From: Bradyrhizobium neotropicale
Lineage (GTDB): Bacteria > Pseudomonadota > Alphaproteobacteria > Rhizobiales > Xanthobacteraceae
NCBI RefSeq assembly: GCF_001641695.1
Contig: NZ_LSEF01000028.1
Span: 17,665-81,664, forward strand
Direction of reading: 5' to 3'
Length of the DNA: 64,000 nucleotides
The notes under the pieces: model-generated
The model's database searches: none
Seen by the model: the letters and a program-made list of their open reading frames with translations, nothing else
What the model was told of the DNA's origin: nothing
Program-made: the position numbers and the translations under genes
Part shown: positions 25,850 to 33,707 of the stretch, one piece after another
Layout: the number at the start of each line of letters is the position of its first letter
Position numbering within the stretch: position 1 is the first letter of the stretch

Positions 25850-26872
25850 ATGACCGACCTCATTCGCAGCGCAAGCCTGACCTATTACCCGGAGGTCGCC
25901 CGGTCGGTCGGGCTCGACCCCAAGCAGATGATGCGCAAGGTCCGCCTTCCGCTGGCCTGCCTCGACACGCCCGATATCCCGATTGCGGTCTCAGGCCTGC
26001 GTCGCCTGCTCGAACTATCGGCAGAAGCTTCCGGGGCCGAAGATTTCGGCTTGCGTCTCGCCGAACGCGGCGGCCTGACCAATTTCGGCTCGGTCGGCCT
26101 CATCGTGCGCGAGCAGGCCACGATTGGCGATGCGATCGACGCGTTCTCGCGCTTCATCCACGTGCATCACGAGGGCATGAAGCTCGACGTCACGCGCAAC
26201 AAGACGACCGTGACCATCACGCTGCGTTTGCGCGGCCGGCAGCCGAGCGCGCCGCGCCAATCCATCGACATGGCGCTGGGCAGCATCCACCGCATCATCC
26301 AGTCGCTGCTCGGCCATGACTGGCGGCCGCTGGAAGTGCATCTGCACTATCCGCCGCCGCGCGACCGCAAGCGCTATCGCGAATTCTTCGGCTGCTCCGT
26401 GACCTTCAACGCCGGTGACGACGCGATCCTGCTGTCGGCCCACGACATGGACCGTCGAATCCCGAGCGCGCATCCGCTTATCGCGAGCTATCTGCGCAAG
26501 CGGATCGAGGCGATCGAGACGCGGCCCGCAAGCTGGGAGCAGAAGGTTGACGAGGTCGTGCGCGCCCTGCTCGCGACCGGCGACTGCACGGTCGAGCGCG
26601 TGGCGGAGCACCTTGCCTGCACCCGCCGCACCATCCACCGGCGCCTGGCCGAAGCCGGCACCAGCTTCTCGGCCATCCTCGATGCACGCCGCGCCGAGCT
26701 CGTGACCCAGTTGATCGAGGATCCCGCCCGGCCGCTGGCGGCGATCGCCACGCAGCTCGGCTTTTCCGCACAAAGCGCCATGGCGCGCTGGTTCCGCGCC
26801 CGCTTCGGCTGCACCATCACCGAATGGCGCAGGGGCGTGCGGCCGCATGCATCAACGGCGACCGCCGCTTAA
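25850..26872 (+). CDS. AraC family transcriptional regulator
   Basis: About 340 residues. The N-terminal part (MTDLIRSASLTYYPEVARS, LPLACLDTPDIPI) is the arabinose-binding-like domain of the OruR/ArgR/QuiP group. The C-terminal 100 residues hold two helix-turn-helix motifs (TVERVAEHLACTRRTIHRRL and the second around AAIATQLGFSAQSAMARWFRARF). The frame is open for 81 codons upstream, but the ATG at 25850 has AGGA at the right distance and begins the family domain. Effector unknown. Ends 1 bp before the convergent nnrS stop. Confidence 0.9.
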   Translation: MTDLIRSASLTYYPEVARSVGLDPKQMMRKVRLPLACLDTPDIPIAVSGLRRLLELSAEASGAEDFGLRLAERGGLTNFGSVGLIVREQATIGDAIDAFSRFIHVHHEGMKLDVTRNKTTVTITLRLRGRQPSAPRQSIDMALGSIHRIIQSLLGHDWRPLEVHLHYPPPRDRKRYREFFGCSVTFNAGDDAILLSAHDMDRRIPSAHPLIASYLRKRIEAIETRPASWEQKVDEVVRALLATGDCTVERVAEHLACTRRTIHRRLAEAGTSFSAILDARRAELVTQLIEDPARPLAAIATQLGFSAQSAMARWFRARFGCTITEWRRGVRPHASTATAA

Positions 26873-26873
26873 G

Positions 26874-28085
26874 TCAGCGCGCCGGCGCGACCGCGCGCGC
26901 AGTGGCGAGCGCACGCCATCGCATCCCGAGGAGCAGCGGACCGAAGGCAATGGCAAAGCCGAGGAAGGCGGCAATCCAGCCGCAAGCGGCAACATGCAGC
27001 AGCACGTCGCCATGCGCCGGCCACACCACCGCGGCGACCCGCGCCACCGCCGCGGTGATGATCGCGGCATAGATCGCCTGCGTCGCCACTGAGGCCGTCA
27101 GCGCCTGCCCGGTATGGCCGAGGCTCGCGCGTGTCATCACCGCCAGCGTCATGACGCCGGCCGCACCCGCCATCCAGGCGTGGATGCCGGCACTCGCCGG
27201 CAGGGCGCCGAAGGCGGCCGCGGCATGCAGGAGGAAGCCGAGCGGGACGAAGACGTAGCCGACATGCAGGATCAGGAGCAGCCGCTCACGCGAGGTGCGG
27301 TCGCCGGCCCAGCGCGCAAGGCGGACCAGATGCAGCGTGCCGACAGCGGCCATCGCAACACCGGTGACGACGCTTAGCGGCGCCACGATCCACGCGATGA
27401 GCGCCAGCGCGCTGCAACCGATCACCGCACCGTCGAAGCGGCCGAACGGCACCGGCAGGCGGCCCGGATTGACCTTGACCAGCCAGTTGCGGGTGAAGCT
27501 CGGGATGATGCGGCCGCCGATCAGCGCGATCAGCAGCACGACGACGCTGATGCCGACACGGATGCTGATATCGGCCGCACCCTCGATATGCGCTTCAAGA
27601 TGAAAGGCGACGTTGCCGGAGAGCAGCACCAGCACGAGCATCACCACGGGCAAATTGCGCCAATTGCCGCCGGCGATGATCTCGCGCGCCGCCGCGGCGA
27701 CGACCAGCGCCAGGAATGCGGCATCGACGAGGAGTGCAAAGGCCCAGCCGAGCTCGGCCGACAGGGTCACAGCCACGCGTCCGGCGAGCCAGACCGCCAC
27801 CAGCGCGCCCAGGGACGGCCCCTGGATCGGCAGCCGTCCGGTCCAGTTCGGGATCGCCGTGAACAGGAACCCGGTGATCACCGCCGGCAGGAAGCCATAG
27901 AGCATTTCGTGGACATGCCAGTCGCGCGGGGCAAAGGCCGAGGTCAGCGACACTTCGCCATAGAACATCGGCAGCCAGACCAGGATCGACAGCGCGGCCT
28001 GGATTGCAGCCAACAGGAAAAAGGGGCGGAAACTGTGGGCAAACAGCGGCCAGCCTTGCGGATTGCGGGATCGGGCGCCAGCCAT
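26874..28085 (-). CDS. nnrS: NnrS family membrane protein
   Basis: About 403 residues with some twelve helices and the NnrS landmarks (SFRPFFLLAA, WHVHEMLYGF, FLFTAIPNWTGR, GRIIPSFTRNW, HVGYVFVPLGF). NnrS is a heme/copper membrane protein linked to nitric oxide metabolism and protection from NO stress. Start placed at the ATG at 28085 (MAGARSRNPQGWPLF). It diverges from an nnrR-like gene, and one 14 bp FixK2/NnrR-type box lies between them, consistent with control by low oxygen or NO. Confidence 0.92.
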   Translation of the reverse strand: MAGARSRNPQGWPLFAHSFRPFFLLAAIQAALSILVWLPMFYGEVSLTSAFAPRDWHVHEMLYGFLPAVITGFLFTAIPNWTGRLPIQGPSLGALVAVWLAGRVAVTLSAELGWAFALLVDAAFLALVVAAAAREIIAGGNWRNLPVVMLVLVLLSGNVAFHLEAHIEGAADISIRVGISVVVLLIALIGGRIIPSFTRNWLVKVNPGRLPVPFGRFDGAVIGCSALALIAWIVAPLSVVTGVAMAAVGTLHLVRLARWAGDRTSRERLLLILHVGYVFVPLGFLLHAAAAFGALPASAGIHAWMAGAAGVMTLAVMTRASLGHTGQALTASVATQAIYAAIITAAVARVAAVVWPAHGDVLLHVAACGWIAAFLGFAIAFGPLLLGMRWRALATARAVAPAR

Positions 28086-28147
28086 GGGGCAACTCCAGAA
28101 ACATCGGACGGTTGTCAGGAAAAATAACGCCGCCCGGCCCGCCCGTT

Positions 28148-28161
28148 TTGCGCTATCGCAA
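28148..28161. promoter_or_regulatory. FixK2/NnrR-type box between nnrS and nnrR
   Basis: TTGCGCTATCGCAA is a near-perfect palindrome of the TTG-N8-CAA type bound by Crp/Fnr-family FixK2 and NnrR. It is 63 bp from the nnrS start and 58 bp from the nnrR start and could serve both. Confidence 0.75.
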
Positions 28162-28218
28162 ACTGTCCGACGATTAGAGGTGCCATCACACTCCGCGAGC
28201 GCCGCGCATGGAGGCAGC

Positions 28219-28929
28219 ATGGCCAAGGTCGATACGTCGCTGGTTGCACATTTGCCGCTGTTTGCGGGCTTCAAGACCGAGGATCTCGAGGAGATCCTTC
28301 GCGAGGCCCGCTCGGCGCGCTATCCGAAGAACAGCGCCATCTTCGAGCAGGGCGCGGATGCGCACGGATTCTTCCTCTTGCTGCACGGCCACGTCCGCGC
28401 GGCCAAGACCACGCCGACCGGCGAGCAGATCGTCGTGCGCTATGTCGCGCCAGGCGAGACGTTCGGCCTCGCGATGGCGCTTGGCCTTACGCAATATCCG
28501 GCGACCGCGACCGCCGTCGACGACAGCGTGGTCCTGATCTGGCCGACCGCCGCCTGGCCGCGGCTGGTGGAGCGGTTTCCATCGCTTGCCAGCGGCACGC
28601 TGCAAACCGTCGGGGCGCGCCTCCAGGAAAGCCATACGCGTATCCTGGAAATGTCGACCCAGCAGGTCGAGCAGCGCGTTGCGCATGCACTGCTGCGGCT
28701 GGCGAAACAATCCGGCAAGAAGCTCGACCATGGCATCGAGATCGATTTCCCGATCAGCCGCCAGGACATCGCCCAGATGACCGGCACCACGCTGCACACC
28801 GTCAGCCGCATTCTCAGCGGCTGGGAACAGCAGGGCCTTGTCGAGAGCGGCCGTCAGCGCATCATCCTGCGCGACCCGCACAGGATCGTCACCCTTGCGG
28901 AGCGGAACCCGGACAGCGGGCCGGCGTGA
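28219..28929 (+). CDS. nnrR: Crp/Fnr family regulator, NnrR-like
   Basis: A 236-residue regulator: cyclic-nucleotide-binding-like beta barrel (LPLFAGFKTEDLEEIL through VLIWPTAAWPRL), dimer helix, and Crp-type helix-turn-helix (ISRQDIAQMTGTTLHTVSRILSGWE). It lacks the cysteine cluster of Fnr, as expected for NnrR/FixK-type members. The ATG at 28219 has GGAGG nearby. Its position beside nnrS, hemN and nirK, and its own FixK2-type box, point to NnrR, which activates nitrite and NO reductase genes when NO is present. Assignment rests on context. Confidence 0.85.
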   Translation: MAKVDTSLVAHLPLFAGFKTEDLEEILREARSARYPKNSAIFEQGADAHGFFLLLHGHVRAAKTTPTGEQIVVRYVAPGETFGLAMALGLTQYPATATAVDDSVVLIWPTAAWPRLVERFPSLASGTLQTVGARLQESHTRILEMSTQQVEQRVAHALLRLAKQSGKKLDHGIEIDFPISRQDIAQMTGTTLHTVSRILSGWEQQGLVESGRQRIILRDPHRIVTLAERNPDSGPA

Positions 28930-28944
28930 GCGCAGCGCTGCGGG

Positions 28945-29005
28945 GCCTCCGCCGCCTCGGAGGATAGGGATGAGGGCGCTTCCGCTTACGGCGAAAGCCC
29001 TCCCT
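28945..29005. repeat. Inverted-repeat segment after nnrR
   Basis: Short hairpin CCTCCG/CGGAGG (28946-28963) followed by a GAGGGC ... GCCCTC pair enclosing CCG/CGG. It lies between the convergent nnrR and DUF1858 genes and probably contributes to 3' ends. It resembles the GC-rich repeat at 23.0 kb only in style. Confidence 0.45.
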
Positions 29006-29048
29006 CACCCGGGAATCCGCGCGCACCCGCGCGCATTCCAATCCCGCC

Positions 29049-29252
29049 TCACGCCGGTACGCACTCGCACAGCGCAGCCAGGAACTTGTCGCGGTCGATG
29101 CCATGCTCGCGGCAGGCGTCATCCACCGTGTGGAAAGTTGCGATCGGACAACCGACACAGGCCATCCTGAAGGCAAGAAACACCCGGATCGTGTGCGGCG
29201 CACTCCGCATGATGTCATCGACCAGATCGTCGGATCGGAAGGGCATGGACAA
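29049..29252 (-). CDS. DUF1858 domain-containing small protein
   Basis: A 67-residue cytosolic protein. DUF1858 is a small helical domain seen fused to or near hybrid-cluster and redox proteins; here it carries a CVGC pair at residues 32-35 (FRMACVGCPIATF) and further cysteines at 47, 62 and 64. A dithiol or metal role is plausible but unproven. It has its own upstream TTG-N8-CAA box (29295-29308), so it is likely induced with the nitrite-reduction genes. The start may be Met3 (MPFRSDDLVDDIM). Confidence 0.88.
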   Translation of the reverse strand: MSMPFRSDDLVDDIMRSAPHTIRVFLAFRMACVGCPIATFHTVDDACREHGIDRDKFLAALCECVPA

Positions 29253-29294
29253 CTCCGTTCCGTAACGACGATAGCGAAGTGGCTCGCGATATCT

Positions 29295-29308
29295 TTGTTG
29301 AAGCGCAA
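29295..29308. promoter_or_regulatory. FixK2/NnrR-type box upstream of the DUF1858 gene
   Basis: TTGTTGAAGCGCAA fits TTG-N8-CAA and differs at one position from the box in front of nirK (TTGTTGCAGCGCAA). It is 42 bp upstream of the DUF1858 start on the leftward strand. Confidence 0.65.
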
Positions 29309-29328
29309 GCTGGGGCGAAGTCCCAACT

Positions 29329-29434
29329 CGTCATTCCGGGGCGCGCCTTTTGGCGCGAACCCGGAATCCATTTCTCCACGTCATCTGTTGCCCGATGGAT
29401 TCCGGGCTCTCGCTTCGCTCGACCCGGAATGACG
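29329..29434. repeat. Palindromic repeat, CGTCATTCCGG family (copy 1)
   Basis: Ends CGTCATTCCGG (29329-29339) and CCGGAATGACG (29424-29434) are perfect inverted copies; inner pairs CCCGGAATCCAT / ATGGATTCCGGG. A second copy is at 41525-41629. It lies downstream of hemN and upstream of the DUF1858 gene. Confidence 0.88.
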
Positions 29435-29444
29435 AGGAGATGAG

Positions 29445-30797
29445 CTACACCGCCCGGCTGTGCAACTGCTTCGCCGCATCGAGATGCGCGTCGAACGCGG
29501 CGGCGACGCTGCGGACCAGGAAGCGCGCGTCGCTGGCGACGGCGAGCCGATCACCGTCGAGGCTGACGACGCCGTCGGAGACCAGCTCCTTGAGCCGCGG
29601 CGCCGACTTCAGCATCGCTTCGGGCGCCGTGCCGTGGCGCGCGCAGATCGCGCCGAGATCGGCGCTGAACTCGCACATGATGCGCTCGATGATGTCGGCG
29701 CGCAGCCGGTCGTCGTCGGTGAGACCATAGCCCCTTGCAGTCGCGAAGCGGCCGGCGACGACGCTTTGCGAATAGGCGCCGATTTGCACCTCGTTCTGAA
29801 CATAGCCTTGCGGCAGATGTCCGATCGCGCTCGCGCCGAAGCCGAGCAGGAGCTCGCTGCTGTCGGTGGTATAGCCCTGGAAATTGCGTCGCAGCGTGCC
29901 CTCCCTGAAGGCCACGGCCATGGAATCGTCTGCCTTGGCGAAATGGTCGAGCCCGATCTGAACGTAGCCGGCCTCCTTCAACGCGTTGGCGATCGCGCAG
30001 GCCTGGTCGTGACGCGCGGGCCCATCAGGCAAGGCGCTCTCCTTGATCATGCGCTGGTGCTTCTTGAAATCGGGCACATGCGCATAGCCGAACACCGAGA
30101 AGCGCTCCGGTGCGAGCGTCAGCGCGCGCCGCACGGTATCGAGGCAGGAAGCGATGGTCTGGTGTGGCAGGCCATAGATGAGATCGAAATTGATCCCCTT
30201 GATGCCGGCGCGCCTGAGCATGTCGACGACGGAGGCGGTCTGCTCAAAGCTCTGCACGCGATTGATCGCACGCTGCACCACGGGATCGAAACTCTGCACC
30301 CCGAGGCTGGCGCGGTTGACGCCGGAGAGCCGCAGCGCCTCCACCATGTCGGCGGTCAGCGTCCGCGGGTCGATCTCGACCGCGATCTCGGCCGACGGCA
30401 GCACGAAGAACGCCCTGCGCATCGTCGCCATCAACTCGGCGAAGGCTTCCGGCTTCATGATCGTCGGCGTGCCGCCGCCGAAATGGATGTGCTCGATCTT
30501 GATGCGGCGACCGACGGTCGCGGCGACAAGCTCGATCTCGCTGCGGAGCGTGCGCTGATAGGCCGCGATGAGTCCGTCGCGACGCACGATCTGGGTATGG
30601 CAACCGCAGTACCAGCACATCTCGCGGCAGAACGGCACGTGCAGATAGAGCGAGGCGCTAGCGTTAGTCGGAATTTCGGCCAGCCATGCCGCGTAGGTGT
30701 CGGGGCCGATGGCGCGCGAAAAATGCGGCGCGGTCGGATAGCTCGTGTAGCGCGGCAGACGTTCCTCGCCGTAGCTTGCCGCGAGATCGGTTCTCAT
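29445..30797 (-). CDS. hemN: Oxygen-independent coproporphyrinogen III oxidase
   Basis: A 450-residue radical-SAM enzyme that makes protoporphyrinogen IX without oxygen, needed for heme synthesis under micro-oxic or anaerobic life. The iron-sulfur cluster motif is Cys57-x3-Cys61-x2-Cys64 (PFCREMCWYCGC), followed by the SAM-binding GGGTPT block and the C-terminal HemN domain. Its promoter region holds a TTG-N8-CAA box 87 bp upstream, and it stands next to nirK, which matches the FixK2-controlled hemN2 of Bradyrhizobium japonicum as I recall it. Confidence 0.96.
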   Translation of the reverse strand: MRTDLAASYGEERLPRYTSYPTAPHFSRAIGPDTYAAWLAEIPTNASASLYLHVPFCREMCWYCGCHTQIVRRDGLIAAYQRTLRSEIELVAATVGRRIKIEHIHFGGGTPTIMKPEAFAELMATMRRAFFVLPSAEIAVEIDPRTLTADMVEALRLSGVNRASLGVQSFDPVVQRAINRVQSFEQTASVVDMLRRAGIKGINFDLIYGLPHQTIASCLDTVRRALTLAPERFSVFGYAHVPDFKKHQRMIKESALPDGPARHDQACAIANALKEAGYVQIGLDHFAKADDSMAVAFREGTLRRNFQGYTTDSSELLLGFGASAIGHLPQGYVQNEVQIGAYSQSVVAGRFATARGYGLTDDDRLRADIIERIMCEFSADLGAICARHGTAPEAMLKSAPRLKELVSDGVVSLDGDRLAVASDARFLVRSVAAAFDAHLDAAKQLHSRAV

Positions 30798-30883
30798 GTC
30801 TTACCCATTCGTAAATGCCGGCTGCGGACGGTCGCGGCAAGTCCCGGAATGGGTTCAGCTAACCCGGAATTGCCGAAGCGACC

Positions 30884-30897
30884 TTGCGCTCGCTCAA
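30884..30897. promoter_or_regulatory. FixK2/NnrR-type box between hemN and a small membrane-protein gene
   Basis: TTGCGCTCGCTCAA fits TTG-N8-CAA. It lies 87 bp upstream of hemN (leftward) and 63 bp upstream of the small gene at 30960 (rightward), so it may control both. Confidence 0.65.
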
Positions 30898-30959
30898 AGT
30901 CGGAGCGCCAGATTCCGGCCATTGTGACGTTCAACACATATCCTTCCGGAGATGACGCC

Positions 30960-31166
30960 ATGGCGCCGTTTGCGTACGACCTCGTTCTCTGGCTGCTCGG
31001 CGTTCGCGGTCATATCCCGCGCTTCGACGATTTCCGACCCGTCCCGGCGGCACCCACAACCGGCGCCGCCCATTTGATGCGTGTGCTGGCCGTCATGGCC
31101 TCGATCTTCGCAGCGCTGTCGCTTGCGGTCTGGGGGACGGTCTGGCTGGCGATCCAGCTGCTCTAG
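30960..31166 (+). CDS. Small uncharacterised membrane protein in the nitrite region
   Basis: A 68-residue product. Residues 1-30 are a mixed segment (MAPFAYDLVLWLLGVRGHIP); residues 42-68 form one hydrophobic helix (VLAVMASIFAALSLAVWGTV) that ends almost at the C-terminus. The ATG has GGAG eight bases upstream; an in-frame GTG 36 bp earlier is a weaker option. It sits between hemN and nirK with a FixK2-type box in front, so it is likely expressed with denitrification. I do not recognise the family. Confidence 0.72.
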   Translation: MAPFAYDLVLWLLGVRGHIPRFDDFRPVPAAPTTGAAHLMRVLAVMASIFAALSLAVWGTVWLAIQLL

Positions 31167-31328
31167 TCCACGATTTCAGACATTCACGACCAAGCGCAAC
31201 TGAACATGCGAACGATTTGCTGCTGGCGCGACTGATGTCGCGCGCGGCATGTCATCGTATCATTCGCGTCGCCGACACCGCTCGGTAAACCTCTTAAGTA
31301 TCTTCACGGAGGCGAATTCGGAAAAAGG

Positions 31329-31342
31329 TTGTTGCAGCGCAA
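31329..31342 (+). promoter_or_regulatory. FixK2/NnrR-type box upstream of nirK
   Basis: TTGTTGCAGCGCAA (TTG-N8-CAA) lies 69 bp before the chosen nirK start, a normal activator distance. The nirK promoter of Bradyrhizobium is known to depend on FixK2 and NnrR. Confidence 0.8.
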
Positions 31343-31411
31343 ATCATCTTGCCGTGATCAGCGCACACTGCATCCCGTCATCAAAACCTTTTCAGATGAA
31401 GGATGCTTCCG

Positions 31412-32509
31412 ATGTTCACCCGCAGAGCCGCATTGATCAGCGCCGCCGCGACCGCCCTCATGCTGGCGACTCCCGCTCTTGCCGCCGACGATCTCAAGCT
31501 GCCGCGGCAGAAGATCGAACTGGTCGCACCGCCGTTCGTGCACGCGCACGAGCAGGCGATCAAGCAGAGCCCGAAGATCATGGAGTTCACGCTCACGATC
31601 CAGGAGAAGAAGGTCGTCATCGACGAGAAGGGCACCACCTTCCAGGCAATGACCTTCAACGGCTCGATGCCGGGTCCCCTGATGGTCGTGCATGAGGGCG
31701 ACTATGTCGAGGTGACGCTGGTCAATCCCGCGACCAACACCATGCCGCACAACATCGACTTCCACTCCGCGACCGGTGCACTCGGTGGCGCCGCGCTCAC
31801 GCTCGTCAACCCCGGCGAGCAGGTCGTGCTGCGCTGGAAGGCGACCAAGACCGGCGTGTTCGTCTATCACTGCGCTCCGGGCGGCCCGATGATCCCCTGG
31901 CATGTCGTCTCCGGCATGAACGGCGCCGTGATGGTGCTGCCGCGCGACGGCCTGAACGACGGCAAGGGCCACGCGCTGAAATACGACAAGGTTTACTACA
32001 TCGGCGAGCAGGACATGTACGTGCCGCGTGACGAGAAGGGCAACTTCAAGTCCTACGACTCGCCCGGCGAGGCCTACACCGACACCGAAGAGGTGATGAA
32101 GAAGCTGATTCCGAGCCACGTCGTGTTCAACGGCAAGGTCGGCGCGCTCACCGGCAAGAATGCGCTGACCGCGAATGTCGGCGAGAACGTGCTGATCGTG
32201 CACTCGCAGGCCAATCGCGACAGCCGTCCGCATCTGATCGGCGGCCATGGCGACTATGTCTGGGAGACCGGAAAGTTCTCCAACGCGCCGGAGACCGGGC
32301 TCGAGACCTGGTTCATCCGCGGCGGCTCGGCCGGCGCTGCGATGTACAAGTTCCTGCAGCCCGGAATCTACGCCTATGTCACGCATAATCTGATCGAGGC
32401 GGCCGATCTCGGTGCCACCGCCCACTTCAAGGTCGAGGGCAAGTGGAACGACGACCTGATGACGCAGGTGAAGGCGCCTGCGGAGGTCCCGCCTTCCGGC
32501 ACCAACTAG
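31412..32509 (+). CDS. nirK: Copper-containing nitrite reductase
   Basis: A 365-residue periplasmic enzyme reducing nitrite to nitric oxide. Twin-arginine signal peptide ([17 protein letters not shown] ... ALA). Two cupredoxin domains carry all copper ligands: His113, Cys154, His164 and Met169 for the type 1 site; His118, His153 and His325 for the catalytic type 2 site. The first in-frame ATG (31403) overlaps the ribosome site GAAGGA; the ATG at 31412 has correct spacing and is preferred. A FixK2-type box lies upstream and a terminator-like hairpin follows before nirV. Confidence 0.97.
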   Translation: MFTRRAALISAAATALMLATPALAADDLKLPRQKIELVAPPFVHAHEQAIKQSPKIMEFTLTIQEKKVVIDEKGTTFQAMTFNGSMPGPLMVVHEGDYVEVTLVNPATNTMPHNIDFHSATGALGGAALTLVNPGEQVVLRWKATKTGVFVYHCAPGGPMIPWHVVSGMNGAVMVLPRDGLNDGKGHALKYDKVYYIGEQDMYVPRDEKGNFKSYDSPGEAYTDTEEVMKKLIPSHVVFNGKVGALTGKNALTANVGENVLIVHSQANRDSRPHLIGGHGDYVWETGKFSNAPETGLETWFIRGGSAGAAMYKFLQPGIYAYVTHNLIEAADLGATAHFKVEGKWNDDLMTQVKAPAEVPPSGTN

Positions 32510-32518
32510 ACGCGACAA

Positions 32519-32549
32519 GGGGCCGGCGATCACCGGCCCCTTCTTCTTT
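32519..32549 (+). terminator. Rho-independent terminator between nirK and nirV
   Basis: Perfect 8 bp stem GGGGCCGG/CCGGCCCC with a 6-base loop, followed by TTCTTCTTT. It begins 10 bp after the nirK stop and probably lets only part of the transcripts run into nirV. Confidence 0.85.
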
Positions 32550-32555
32550 CGGGGA

Positions 32556-33440
32556 ATGATCATGCTGCTCGCATTCAAGCTGAAGTTGGCACTGGCCTGC
32601 GTTGCCGGGCTCGCAGGGCCGATCGCGGTTGCGCCACTGGTCTCGGACATGACGATCCAAGGCACGGCGAGGGAGCCCGCGACCGTCGAGATCGCGCGGG
32701 GCCACCTCTCCTATCGCGCCGCCGGCGACTTCACGCGCGGCGGCCAGCAGGCGGAAGCGCCGCTGCGCAACGTGCGCTTTGCAAAGCCGCTCACAATCAT
32801 GCAGCAGCAGGTGTCATCGGCTGACTACCAGCTCTGCGTATACGACGGCGCGTGCCGCGCGCTCGACCGCGGCGTCGTGCTCGCGCCCGATCGTCCCGCG
32901 GTGCAGGTGAGCTGGCACGATGCGCAAGCCTATGCCATCTGGCTGTCGCGCAGGACCGGCCAGACGTGGCGGCTGCCGAGCGACGAAGAGTGGGCCTATG
33001 CGGCCGGCAGCAGGTTCAAGGACGACGGCCTGCCGGTGGATGCGAACGACCCGTCAAAACGCTGGATCAGCCGCTACGAGCGCGAGTCCGATCGCGACCT
33101 CTCCGACACCACGGCCTATCCGTTCGGCAAGTTTGGCCTGAACGAGCACGGCGTCGAAGATCTCGCCGGCAATGTCTGGGAGTGGACCTCGACCTGCTTC
33201 GTGCGCTCGCGAGTCGACGAGAGCAGCAAGCCCGCGCCGCAGACCGTGAATTGCGGTGTGCGCGTCGTCGAGGGCGCCCACCGCGCCTACGTCACCGACT
33301 TCATCCGCGACGCCCGCGCCGGCGGCTGCGCGCAAGGCGTGCCGCCCGCCAATCTCGGCTTCCGCCTGGTGCGCGAGGAGACGTCGTGGGTCGCGAGCGT
33401 GTCGGCGCGGCTCGGCAAGGTGTGGACGGCGAGGTCGTAG
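32556..33440 (+). CDS. nirV: NirV, SUMF1/formylglycine-generating-enzyme-like protein
   Basis: A 294-residue protein with a hydrophobic N-terminus (FKLKLALACVAGLAGPIAVA) suggesting export. The SUMF1 fold is visible in VSWHDAQAYAIWLSRRTGQTWRLPSDEEWAYAA (landmarks), DLAGNVWEWTS and PPANLGFRLVRE. The cysteine pair of true formylglycine-generating enzymes is not apparent in the corresponding region; the nearest cysteine is in AGGCAQG. NirV accompanies nirK in many denitrifiers, with no agreed function. Separated from nirK by a terminator hairpin. A start at the next ATG (32562) is equally possible. Confidence 0.92.
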   Translation: MIMLLAFKLKLALACVAGLAGPIAVAPLVSDMTIQGTAREPATVEIARGHLSYRAAGDFTRGGQQAEAPLRNVRFAKPLTIMQQQVSSADYQLCVYDGACRALDRGVVLAPDRPAVQVSWHDAQAYAIWLSRRTGQTWRLPSDEEWAYAAGSRFKDDGLPVDANDPSKRWISRYERESDRDLSDTTAYPFGKFGLNEHGVEDLAGNVWEWTSTCFVRSRVDESSKPAPQTVNCGVRVVEGAHRAYVTDFIRDARAGGCAQGVPPANLGFRLVREETSWVASVSARLGKVWTARS

Positions 33441-33488
33441 ATGTCGATGCGTTGATATGTGAATTGGAGGAGACCGCGCCACACACGC

Positions 33489-33566
33489 CGTCATTGCGCG
33501 CAGCGAAGCAATCCAGACCGTCTCCGCGGCAAGACCCTGGATTGCTTCGCTGCGCTCGCAATGACG
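33489..33566. repeat. Palindromic repeat, CGTCATTGCG family (copy 2)
   Basis: CGTCATTGCG (from 33489) and CGCAATGACG (to 33566) form the ends; AGCGAAGCAATCCAG / CTGGATTGCTTCGCT-type arms lie inside. Same family as 10755-10837. Located after nirV in convergent space. Confidence 0.88.
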
Positions 33567-33600
33567 ATATGGATGCGGACGTGCCGCCCGCATGGGCGCC

Positions 33601-33691
33601 GTAGGGTGGGCAAAGCGATGCGTGCCCACCACTACCGCCGCAATCGCAGAGAGATGGTGGGCACGGCGCTTCGCGCCTTTGCCCACCCTAC
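33601..33691. repeat. Palindromic repeat, GTAGGGTGGGCAAAG family (copy 2)
   Basis: GTAGGGTGGGCAAAGCG at the left end and CGCCTTTGCCCACCCTAC-type at the right end, inner CGTGCCCACC / GGTGGGCACG. Same family as 6225-6317. It sits directly behind another repeat family in the nirV / acetyltransferase convergent gap. Confidence 0.9.
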
Positions 33692-33707
33692 AGCTCCGCG
33701 AGATCAA

